A stretch of 14,277 nucleotides of DNA from Pseudomonadota bacterium. GTDB taxonomy: Bacteria > Pseudomonadota > Alphaproteobacteria > Rhizobiales > Beijerinckiaceae. A program made the translations under genes and the position numbers. This document shows, piece by piece, positions 7,940 to 14,277 of the stretch. Each line of letters opens with the position of its first letter. Position 1 is the stretch's first letter. Location of the stretch: positions 1-14,277 of the forward strand of contig JAGWRL010000339.1 in the NCBI GenBank assembly GCA_028876585.1, in the 5' to 3' direction. The notes below the pieces were generated by a model that saw only the letters and a list, made by a program, of their open reading frames with translations, was not told the origin of the DNA and made no database searches.

Positions 7940-8248
7940 AAGCGTATTCTCCTCCGTGCCCGCGCCCGCCTTGCCCCTTCAGGCGGATATTGGGCCGTGG
8001 CATTATCAACGCGGTTTTTTTTAAACACAATAGCGGCGCCGGCCGCGCCGGCTCCGGATTTTTCGATGGCTGCGCCGAAATCAGGACTTTCGCCCGTTTC
8101 CCGGGCCCGCCGCCCGCCGATCCGGCGCCCCTGCTCAGCGATTGTCGCGCCTGCCCTATGTTTCCGCTTCGGCGCGGCGCCGTCTGTTTGCTCTTCGCGC
8201 AGCGGCTTCCCTCTCGCGCGCCCGATGTTGACGCCGATCCTCGCCGAG
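7940..8248. other. Intergenic region upstream of the importer operon
   Basis: These 309 bases lie between the stop of the StcD-like flavoprotein gene and the binding-protein start. They contain the importer's ribosome binding site, a candidate promoter (8002-8030) including a run of eight T (8015-8022), and GC-rich self-complementary sequence GCCGGC-CGC-GCCGGC-like near 8036-8052. The last could form a hairpin in the transcript leaving the flavoprotein gene but has no T-run after it on that strand. Open frames crossing this region have no start signals and no recognisable protein content. I see no gene here. Confidence 0.6.
8002..8030 (-). promoter_or_regulatory. Candidate sigma-70-type promoter of the peptide importer operon
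   Basis: Read on the minus strand, TTGTGT (8030-8025) and GATAAT (8007-8002) are separated by exactly 17 bases. The -10 box matches five of six consensus positions and the -35 box three of six. The spacer holds eight consecutive A. Transcription would start near 7995, leaving a leader of about 55 nt with a good GGAGGA site. It is the most AT-rich point in the whole intergenic region. No regulator binding site is recognisable. Confidence 0.5.
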
Positions 8249-10285
8249 CTACAGCAACGAGACGAGGCGCAGCGCGTCGTAGATCGCCGCATGGATGTTG
8301 CGCGAGGCGACGGCGTCGCCGATGCGGAACAGTTGATAGGCGCCTTGGCTGTTGCGCACGAGCGTCTGCGGCCGCGCCGCCAGCAGCGCGGGTTGATCGA
8401 CCTCGCCGAGGTTGCGCGAACCGGCTTTGAGCGCGAAATAGAGATCGTCCACCGGCGTCGCGCCGTGATCGACGATGATCTGATCGGCCAGCCGCTCGAC
8501 CCGCTTGGGCCCGTATTCGTCATAGAACGTGGCCACCAGCCGATTGCCGTCGCGCCGCACGCGCTCCAGCCGCAGATTGAGCGTCACGCCGACGTCGAAC
8601 GCCGAGAACGCGCGCAGATAGGGGGGAAAGCTGGTCGAGCCGACATCGGGCCCCAGCATCCGTTCCGGCGTCATATAATCGACGTTCGCGCCGGCGCGGG
8701 CGCAGAATTCGGCGACACTGACGCCGGCATGGGCGCCGTTGTCGTCGTAGACGATCACATTGGCCGCCGGCTTGACCACGCCGGTGAGAATATCCCAGCT
8801 TGAGACGACATGCTCGGCGCCGCCGCGCAGAAAATCGAGATTGGGCACGCCGCCGGTGGCGACGATCACCACATCGGCGCCCTCGCGCGCGACATCCTCC
8901 GCCTCGGCGTAAAGGTTGGTGCGCAACTCGACGCCGTGTTTCTCGCATTGCGCGACGCGCCAATCGACGATGCCGAGGATCTCGCGCCGCCGCGCCAGCC
9001 CCGCCGCCACCCGCACCTGCCCGCCCGGCGCGTCGGCCGCCTCCATCAGCACGACCTTATGGCCTCGCGCGGCGGCGACGCGGGCCGCCTCCAGCCCGCC
9101 CGGCCCGGCGCCGACGACGACGAACCGCTTCAGCGGCCCGTCGCTGCGCGCCACCACATGCGGCATCGTCAGTTCGCGCCCGGTGGCGGCGTTGTGGATG
9201 CACACCGCATGGCCGGAATAGATGCTGTCGATGCAATAGCCCATGCCGACGCAGGGCCTGATCTCATGCTCGCGGCCTTGTTTGATCTTCAGCGCGATGT
9301 GCGGATCGGCCAGATGCGCGCGCGTCATGCCGACCAGATCGAGCTTGCCGGATTCGATCGCGTGCCGCGCCGTCGCCACATCCTGCACGCGCGCGGCGTG
9401 AAACGTCGGCAGCCGCGTCGCGGCGCGGATTTCGCCGGCGAAATCGAGATGCGGGGCCGAGCGCTCGCCCATGCCGGGAATGACGCGGGAAAGGCCCTCC
9501 TCGGTGTCGATATGGCCGCGGATCACGTTGACGAAATCGATCAGGCCGCTGGCGGTCAAAGCCTGCGCGATCGCCGTCCCCTCGCGTTTGTCGAGGCCGC
9601 GCTCGACGTCCTCGTCGCACACCAGCCGCGCGCCGACGATGAAATCCGGCCCGACGCGGTCGCGGATGGCGCGCAACACCTCGAACCCGAAGCGCATCCG
9701 GTTTTCGAGGCCGCCGCCATATTCGTCGTTGCGATGGTTGGTCAGCGGCGACCAGAACTGGTCGATCAGATGACCGTAGGCTTCGAGTTCGAACCCGTCG
9801 AGCCCGGCCGCCTTCACCCGTTCCGCCGCGTCGGCGAACGCCGCCACGACGCGGGCGATGTCGAAATCCTCCATCGCCTTGGGAAAGGCGCGATGCGCCG
9901 GCTCGCGCACGTGGCTGGCGCTGAGGATCGGCAACCAATCGTCCTTGGCCCAACTGGTGCGCCGGCCCAGATGCGTGATCTGGATCATCACCGCCGCGCC
10001 GTGGTCATGCACCTCGTCGGCGAGCGCCTTCAACCAGCCGACTGCCTCGTCCTTGTAGAGCAGGATGTTGCCGAACGCCTGCGGGCTGTCGGGCGCGACC
10101 ACCGCCGAGCCGCCGATCATCGTCAGCCCGATGCCGCCCTTCGCCTTCTCGACGTGATAGGCGCGATAACGCTCCTTCGGCATGCCGTCATGGGTGTAGG
10201 CCGGCTCGTGCGCCGTGGACATCAGACGATTGCGGATCGTCAGATGTTTGAGTTGAAACGGTTGCAGCAGCGGGTCGGCGCTCAT
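8249..10285 (-). CDS. TMADH-family flavoprotein, probable N-methylproline demethylase (StcD-like)
   Basis: This 678-residue cytoplasmic flavoprotein has the trimethylamine dehydrogenase / 2,4-dienoyl-CoA reductase layout. An Old-Yellow-Enzyme-type FMN barrel (about 5-340, with MIQITHLGRR at 100-109, LEAYGHLIDQFWSP at 167-180 and VGMTRAHLADP at 318-328) is followed by an iron-sulfur segment and an FAD/NAD(P) Rossmann region (VVGAGPGGLEAARVAAARG at 390-408, IVATGG at 474-479, RIGDA at 654-658). Start (MSADPLLQPF) and end (RNIHAAIYDALRLV) closely match what I remember of rhizobial StcD/HpbA, which oxidatively removes the methyl group of N-methylproline in stachydrine breakdown, giving proline and formaldehyde. 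In the cluster motif, Cys345, Cys351 and Cys362 are present, but position 348, a cysteine in TMADH, is methionine. No Shine-Dalgarno is visible before the ATG. A PutA gene nearby would suit proline as product. Family is secure; substrate is inferred. Confidence 0.85.
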   Translation of the reverse strand: MSADPLLQPFQLKHLTIRNRLMSTAHEPAYTHDGMPKERYRAYHVEKAKGGIGLTMIGGSAVVAPDSPQAFGNILLYKDEAVGWLKALADEVHDHGAAVMIQITHLGRRTSWAKDDWLPILSASHVREPAHRAFPKAMEDFDIARVVAAFADAAERVKAAGLDGFELEAYGHLIDQFWSPLTNHRNDEYGGGLENRMRFGFEVLRAIRDRVGPDFIVGARLVCDEDVERGLDKREGTAIAQALTASGLIDFVNVIRGHIDTEEGLSRVIPGMGERSAPHLDFAGEIRAATRLPTFHAARVQDVATARHAIESGKLDLVGMTRAHLADPHIALKIKQGREHEIRPCVGMGYCIDSIYSGHAVCIHNAATGRELTMPHVVARSDGPLKRFVVVGAGPGGLEAARVAAARGHKVVLMEAADAPGGQVRVAAGLARRREILGIVDWRVAQCEKHGVELRTNLYAEAEDVAREGADVVIVATGGVPNLDFLRGGAEHVVSSWDILTGVVKPAANVIVYDDNGAHAGVSVAEFCARAGANVDYMTPERMLGPDVGSTSFPPYLRAFSAFDVGVTLNLRLERVRRDGNRLVATFYDEYGPKRVERLADQIIVDHGATPVDDLYFALKAGSRNLGEVDQPALLAARPQTLVRNSQGAYQLFRIGDAVASRNIHAAIYDALRLVSLL

Positions 10286-10303
10286 GGGCTAAGGAGATTA
10301 GCG

Positions 10304-10335
10304 GGCCGGCGCGGCTTGTATAGAGTGCGCCGGCC
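10304..10335. repeat. Perfect 9-bp inverted repeat upstream of the StcD-like gene
   Basis: GGCCGGCGC (10304-10312) and GCGCCGGCC (10327-10335) flank a 14-base loop. The element sits in the 91-bp gap between the gamma-glutamyltransferase stop and the flavoprotein start, both on the minus strand. The loop contains, on the minus strand, TATACA, which could be part of a -10 box. There is no T-run after the stem. It may be an operator over the flavoprotein promoter, a Rho-independent-like hairpin of the upstream transcript, or chance in GC-rich DNA. A smaller repeat, GCTAA-GGAGA-TTAGC (10288-10302), lies between it and the start codon. Confidence 0.45.
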
Positions 10336-10376
10336 AATGAAAAATGGATAAGCGGGCCTGACTTCGCGGCGCCGGC

Positions 10377-12086
10377 TCAATAGCCGACCGCCGCGCCGCC
10401 GCCGCGCCGCGGGTCGTTGACGCCATAGAAACGGTTGCCGCCTTCGGGCTTGCCGCCCAACCGGGGCGCGCCGATCAGGATCGCGTCGACGTGGTTGGCG
10501 GGCTGCGGCGGCCCGAAATGATGGCCCATGCCTTCGAGGATTTGCCGCGTGTCGGGCGACAGCGCGAACGGCTCGACATAGGTGACGTCCGGCAGCCATT
10601 GATTGTGGATGCGCGGCGCGTCGACCGCTTCCGAGATCGACATGCCATAGTCGATCACGTTGAGGATCGTCTGCATGACCACGGTGATGATGCGGCTGCC
10701 GCCCGGCGTTCCCGTCACCAGCACCGGCTTGCCGTCCTTGACGACGATGGTCGGCGTCATCGAACTCAGCGGCGTCTTGCCGGGCTCAATCGCGTTCTTC
10801 TCGCCCTGCACGAGGCCGTAGAGATTGGGAGCGCCGACTTTGGCGGTGAAATCGTCCATCTCGTCGTTGAGCAACACGCCGGTGTCGCCGGCGACCACGC
10901 CGGCGCCGAACCAGTTGTTGAGGGTGTAGGTGACGGAGACCGCGTCGCCCTTGTCGTCGACAATGGAATAATGCGTCGTGTTGACGCCCTCATGCGGCGG
11001 CTTGCCGGGCGCGAGCTCGGCCGAGGGCGTCACCTTGTCGGGGTCGATGGCGGCGCGGATTTTGGCCGCGTACTCCTTGCTGATCAGCGTCTCGACCGGG
11101 TTCTTCACGAAATCGGGGTCGCCGAGCAGGTTGTTGCGGTCGACATAGGCGTGCCGCATCGTCTCGATCTCGTCGTGCAGCGCCTGCGCCGCGCCGAAGC
11201 CGAGCTTTTGCAAGGGATAGCCCTCCAGCACGTTGAGCATTTCGCACAAGGTCACGCCGCCCGAACTCGGCGGCGGCGCGGAAACGACGGTGTAACCGCG
11301 ATAATCGCAGCTGATCGGCGCCAGTTCGCGCGGGGCGATGCGCTGCAAATCCTGCGTCGTGATGATCCCGCCGCCCGCCCTGACCGCCGCCGCGATCGCC
11401 TCCCCGACCTCGCCCTGATAGAAACCCGCCGCGCCCTTGTCGCGGATCGCCCGCAGCGTGCGCGCCAGATTTTTCTGCGCCAGCTTCTCGCCGCTCGCAT
11501 AAGGTCGGCCGTCGTGCAGGAAAATCGCCGCCGCCGCAGGGTCGCGGGCCAGTTCCCCCGCCGCCAGCGCCAGCGGGAACGCGTCGCCGTCGTCGAGCGT
11601 GAACCCGTCCTCGGCGAAGCCGATCGCCGGGTCGAGCAGCGCCGCGCGCGGCAAAGTCCCGTATTTCTCGCGCGCATATTCCAGCCCGCCGACCGTGCCG
11701 GGCACGGCGACCGAGAGAAAGCCCTGGGTCGACAGCCCCTTCACCGGCTCGCCGTCGGGGCCGAGATACATGTCGCGGGTCGCCGCCAGCGGCGCCTTTT
11801 CGCGGAAGTCGACGAAGGTCTTGCGCCCGTCGGCGAACACGATGGTCATAAAACCGCCGCCGCCGAGATTGCCGGCGGCGGGGTACACCACCGCCAGCGC
11901 GTAGCCGACCGCCACCGCCGCATCGACCGCGTTGCCGCCCTGTTTCAGCACCGCGACGCCGACTTCGCAGGCGAGCTTTTGCGCGCAGGCGACCATGCCG
12001 TGTTGGGCGGCGACCGCCGGCGGCGCGGCGGCGCCGGCCGGCGTCGTCAGCAGCAGCAGGCCGGCGAGAAGGCCGCGAAATCTCAT
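10377..12086 (-). CDS. ggt: Gamma-glutamyltransferase precursor (periplasmic)
   Basis: This 569-residue precursor is a gamma-glutamyl transpeptidase/hydrolase, which removes gamma-glutamyl groups from glutathione and related peptides in the periplasm. Residues 1-19 form a Sec signal (MRFRGLLAGLLLLTTPAGA). The glycine-rich NLGGGGFM follows at 73-80, and FREKAP at 94-99 holds the substrate-binding arginine (Arg95). Self-cleavage is expected before Thr370 in NTTHYSIVD, which becomes the N-terminal nucleophile of the 200-residue small subunit. The small subunit keeps MDDF with Asp412, the lid-loop region YGLVQGEKNAI, PLSSM (439-443), TPGGSRI (460-466) and HNQWLPD. The frame stays open for 29 codons upstream, but those residues are not signal-like. 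The ATG at 12086 overlaps the upstream gene's stop as ATGA and begins a clean signal peptide, so I chose it. The gene is intact and close to the E. coli enzyme in motifs. Confidence 0.95.
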   Translation of the reverse strand: MRFRGLLAGLLLLTTPAGAAAPPAVAAQHGMVACAQKLACEVGVAVLKQGGNAVDAAVAVGYALAVVYPAAGNLGGGGFMTIVFADGRKTFVDFREKAPLAATRDMYLGPDGEPVKGLSTQGFLSVAVPGTVGGLEYAREKYGTLPRAALLDPAIGFAEDGFTLDDGDAFPLALAAGELARDPAAAAIFLHDGRPYASGEKLAQKNLARTLRAIRDKGAAGFYQGEVGEAIAAAVRAGGGIITTQDLQRIAPRELAPISCDYRGYTVVSAPPPSSGGVTLCEMLNVLEGYPLQKLGFGAAQALHDEIETMRHAYVDRNNLLGDPDFVKNPVETLISKEYAAKIRAAIDPDKVTPSAELAPGKPPHEGVNTTHYSIVDDKGDAVSVTYTLNNWFGAGVVAGDTGVLLNDEMDDFTAKVGAPNLYGLVQGEKNAIEPGKTPLSSMTPTIVVKDGKPVLVTGTPGGSRIITVVMQTILNVIDYGMSISEAVDAPRIHNQWLPDVTYVEPFALSPDTRQILEGMGHHFGPPQPANHVDAILIGAPRLGGKPEGGNRFYGVNDPRRGGGAAVGY

Positions 12087-12331
12087 CGCGGTTTGACGTC
12101 GCCGGGCTTCAGCGTCATGCCCGACAGCAGTTTGCTGAACATGTCGGCGCCCTGCTGGCCGGACATGAACCACGTCTGCATCAGGTTTTCAGGCGCGAAT
12201 TTCTCCATTTCCGCCAGCATGCGCTTTTCCATTTCCGCCAGCACCGCCTGTTGCATCGGCTGTACGTCGGGAAGCCCGAAGAACTGGCGCGCCTCCAGCG
12301 GCGTGCAATCGATGTCGATGGTGACTTTCAT
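12083..12331 (-). CDS. Small DUF6489-like protein
   Basis: This 82-residue cytoplasmic protein has no signal peptide or membrane helix. It opens MKVTIDIDCTPLEARQFFGL followed by PDVQPMQ, then a helical charged stretch AEMEKRMLAEMEKF (about 32-45) with an internal near-repeat of AEMEK, and ends with a segment rich in Met, Gln and Phe. The opening (IDIDCTP.EAR.FFGLPDV) is what I remember of DUF6489 proteins of alphaproteobacteria; no function is known to me. The ATG is preceded by GGGAGGA five bases upstream, a strong ribosome binding site. Its TGA overlaps the gamma-glutamyltransferase ATG by four bases, so the two are translated together. It is divergent from putA across 162 bp. Confidence 0.8.
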   Translation of the reverse strand: MKVTIDIDCTPLEARQFFGLPDVQPMQQAVLAEMEKRMLAEMEKFAPENLMQTWFMSGQQGADMFSKLLSGMTLKPGDVKPR

Positions 12332-12412
12332 GCGTCCTCCCGCTCACCATAACGACGCGGAACCGGCGCAAATGCAAGCGCGCCTTTCCGCGCCGGCCTT
12401 TGCGGCGCCATC

Positions 12413-12441
12413 TTGACGCGGGCGGCGGGTTGGTCGAATCG
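12413..12441 (+). promoter_or_regulatory. Weak promoter candidate for putA
   Basis: TTGACG at 12413-12418 matches five of six positions of a -35 box. At 17 bases spacing the -10 position reads GAATCG, a poor match. It lies 53 bases before the putA start in the 162-bp divergent region. Only the -35 box supports it. A proline-responsive activator could compensate for the weak -10, but no operator is recognisable. Confidence 0.2.
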
Positions 12442-12480
12442 AGACGGGCGGCCGCAGCGCGATCAGGCGACGGGCAGAGC

Positions 12481-12485
12481 AGGAG
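12481..12485 (+). promoter_or_regulatory. Ribosome binding site fixing the putA GTG start
   Basis: AGGAG lies eight bases before GTG at 12494. The frame remains open further upstream, but no other start codon with a comparable site is present and the upstream residues do not resemble PutA. This supports GTG as the start. Confidence 0.6.
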
Positions 12486-12493
12486 CGACCCCG

Positions 12494-14277
12494 GTGGACC
12501 CCTCGACAGTCTTTTCCGCGCTGCGTGCGGACGTCGTCTCCCGCCAGGGCCTGCGCGCCGCCATCGCCGCCGCCCATCGCCGGCCCGAACCCGCCTGCGT
12601 CGCCGCGCTGATCGACGAGGCCGCCGCCACGCCGGACGAGGCCGACCGCATCCACGCCATCGCCACCGGGCTCGCCCGCAGCCTGCGCGAGAAATCCCGT
12701 TCGCGCGCCTCCGGCGTCGAGGGGCTGATCCACGAATATTCGCTGTCGAGCCAGGAGGGCGTCGCGCTGATGTGCCTGGCCGAGGCGCTGCTGCGCATCC
12801 CCGACGCCGCCACCCGCGACGCGCTCATCCGCGACAAGCTCAGCCCTGGCGACTGGCGCGCCCATGTCGGACAAAGCCCGAGCCTGTTCGTCAACGCCGC
12901 CACCTGGGGCCTCGTGCTGACCGGCAAGCTGGTGGCGACCAACAGCGAGCAGGGCCTGTCGGCGGCGCTGACCCGGCTGATCGCCCGCTCCGGCGAGCCG
13001 ATCATCCGCGCCGGCGTCGATGTGGCGATGCGCGCGATGGGCGAGCAATTCGTCACCGGGCGCACCATTGAGGAGGCGTTGCGCACGGCGCTGGCGCGCG
13101 AGGCGCGCGGCTTCGCCTTCTCCTACGACATGCTCGGCGAGGCGGCGACGACGGCGGCGGACGCGGCGCGCTATTACGCCGATTACGAGCACGCCATCCG
13201 CGCCATCGGCGCCGCCTCGGGGGGCCGCGGCATCTACGAAGGCCCCGGCATCTCGATCAAGCTGTCGGCGCTGCATCCGCGCTACACCAGCCATAAACGC
13301 GCCCGCGTGATGGACGAACTGCTGCCGCGCGTGAAAACGCTGGCCGCGCTGGCGCGCTCCTATCAGATCGGCTTCAACATCGACGCCGAGGAGGCGGACC
13401 GGCTCGACCTGTCGCTCGATCTGTTGGAGGCGCTGGCGCTCGACCCCGATCTCGGCCAGTGGAACGGCCTCGGCTTCGTGATCCAGGCTTACGGCAAGCG
13501 CTGCCCGTTCGTGATCGACGCGCTGATCGATCTCGGCCGCCGCGCCAGGCGCCGGCTGATGGTGCGGCTCGTCAAGGGCGCCTATTGGGACAGCGAGATC
13601 AAGCGCGCCCAGCTCGACGGCCTGCCCGATTTCCCCGTCTACACGCGAAAAGTCCACACCGACGTCGCCTATCTCGCCTGCGCCCGCAAGTTGCTGGCCG
13701 CGCCGGACGCGATCTATCCGCAATTCGCCACCCACAACGCGCAGACTTTGGCCTCGGTCATCGCCTTCGCCGGCCCGAACTATTATCGCGGCCAATACGA
13801 GTTCCAGTGCCTGCACGGCATGGGCGAACCGCTCTATGAAGAAGTCGTCGGGCGCGAAAAACTCGATCGCCCGGCGCGCGTCTACGCCCCCGTCGGCTCG
13901 CACGAGACGCTGCTCGCCTATCTCGTGCGCCGGCTGCTCGAAAACGGCGCCAACACCTCGTTCGTCAACCGCGTCGCCGACGAGAGCGTGCCGATCGAGG
14001 CGCTGACCGCCGACCCGGTCGAGGTCGCGCGCGCGATCCACCCGCTCGGCGCGCCGCATGAGCGCATCGCCGCGCCGCCGGCTTTGTACGGCCCGGCGCG
14101 CGTCAACTCGCGCGGGCTCGACCTGTCGAGCGATCTCGAACTGGGCCGTCTCGCCGACGGCCTCGCCCACCCGCCCGAGCCGGCGCCGCTGGGCGAACCG
14201 GTGATCAACCCCGCCGACGCGGGCGATCTCGTCGGCCGCGTCAGTTTCGCCAGCGCGACCGATGTCGCGGCGGCGCT
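12494..14277 (+). CDS. putA: Bifunctional proline dehydrogenase / P5C dehydrogenase PutA, N-terminal part
   Basis: The gene runs off the right edge; 594 residues are visible out of roughly 1000 or more expected. PutA oxidises proline to pyrroline-5-carboxylate with FAD, then (in the missing half) to glutamate with NAD+. The visible part has an N-terminal helical arm (about 1-120) and then the proline dehydrogenase barrel: SIKLSALHPRY (254-264), DAEEADRLDLSLDL (297-310), RLMVRLVKGAYWDSEIKRAQ (354-373), FATHNAQTLA (411-420), FQCLHGMGEPLYE (437-449), and the substrate-binding YLVRRLLENGAN (476-487). The ribbon-helix-helix DNA-binding domain of E. coli PutA is absent from the N-terminus, as in Bradyrhizobium PutA, so this protein should not repress its own gene. 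Residues 491-594 enter the linker towards the aldehyde dehydrogenase domain. GTG is the start. Confidence 0.93.
   Translation, partial: MDPSTVFSALRADVVSRQGLRAAIAAAHRRPEPACVAALIDEAAATPDEADRIHAIATGLARSLREKSRSRASGVEGLIHEYSLSSQEGVALMCLAEALLRIPDAATRDALIRDKLSPGDWRAHVGQSPSLFVNAATWGLVLTGKLVATNSEQGLSAALTRLIARSGEPIIRAGVDVAMRAMGEQFVTGRTIEEALRTALAREARGFAFSYDMLGEAATTAADAARYYADYEHAIRAIGAASGGRGIYEGPGISIKLSALHPRYTSHKRARVMDELLPRVKTLAALARSYQIGFNIDAEEADRLDLSLDLLEALALDPDLGQWNGLGFVIQAYGKRCPFVIDALIDLGRRARRRLMVRLVKGAYWDSEIKRAQLDGLPDFPVYTRKVHTDVAYLACARKLLAAPDAIYPQFATHNAQTLASVIAFAGPNYYRGQYEFQCLHGMGEPLYEEVVGREKLDRPARVYAPVGSHETLLAYLVRRLLENGANTSFVNRVADESVPIEALTADPVEVARAIHPLGAPHERIAAPPALYGPARVNSRGLDLSSDLELGRLADGLAHPPEPAPLGEPVINPADAGDLVGRVSFASATDVAAA

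Noticed and set aside
6351..8030. Alternative 559-codon minus-strand frame over the binding-protein gene
   Set aside because: It is a frame-shifted shadow: its translation is arginine-rich without family motifs, while the neighbouring frame gives a complete family 5 binding protein with a signal peptide and a strong Shine-Dalgarno.
8031..8060. Rho-independent terminator after the StcD-like gene
   Set aside because: A GC-rich stem is possible, but on the minus strand it is followed by a mixed sequence and then A residues. The T-run at 8015-8022 is on the plus strand, where no gene ends.
12087..12173. N-terminal 29-codon extension of the gamma-glutamyltransferase
   Set aside because: It overlaps the DUF6489-like gene in another frame, has many charged residues before the signal peptide and no better start signal. 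The ATG at 12086 gives a normal signal peptide and an ATGA overlap.
12344..14170. 608-codon open frame on the minus strand opposite putA
   Set aside because: The plus-strand frame contains every proline dehydrogenase motif in order. The minus frame has low-complexity Arg/Ala/Gly/Asp-rich sequence with no recognisable fold.

Overview
The window looks like chromosomal DNA from a GC-rich alphaproteobacterium, most likely of the Hyphomicrobiales (Rhizobiales). The grounds are the strong G/C bias at third codon positions, the rhizobial character of the peptide-type ABC importer and the StcD-like flavoprotein, a PutA that starts without a DNA-binding domain, and a 26-bp GCGAAGCGAAGC-type inverted repeat of a kind I remember from many alphaproteobacteria. 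The genus cannot be fixed from the sequence alone. I see no rRNA, tRNA, CRISPR array, transposase or phage gene.

Layout from left to right. The 3' end of an unidentified plus-strand gene (1-326) converges on a CocE/NonD-type serine hydrolase (342-2309, minus). Upstream of the hydrolase lie a perfect 26-bp inverted repeat and a small secreted protein of unknown function (2467-2922). A peptide-type ABC importer follows, transcribed leftward in the order binding protein (6374-7939), DppB-like permease (5386-6333), DppC-like permease (4546-5379) and fused double ATPase (2922-4538). The small secreted protein is joined to the ATPase by a TAATG overlap. A good candidate promoter for this operon sits at 8002-8030.

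Next is a trimethylamine-dehydrogenase-family flavoprotein that closely resembles N-methylproline demethylase StcD (8249-10285, minus). It is followed by a gamma-glutamyltransferase precursor (10377-12086, minus), which overlaps by 4 bp a small DUF6489-like gene (12083-12331, minus). Divergent from these, and running off the right edge, is the proline dehydrogenase half of a bifunctional PutA (12494-14277, plus).

How the genes may work together: the importer, the X-Pro-dipeptidyl-peptidase-fold hydrolase and the periplasmic gamma-glutamyltransferase are all suited to small peptides. The StcD-like enzyme would make proline from N-methylproline, and PutA would oxidise proline to glutamate. A reasonable but unproven reading is a peptide and proline/proline-betaine catabolic neighbourhood. 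The least explained item is the small, four-cysteine, lower-GC secreted protein translationally linked to the importer.
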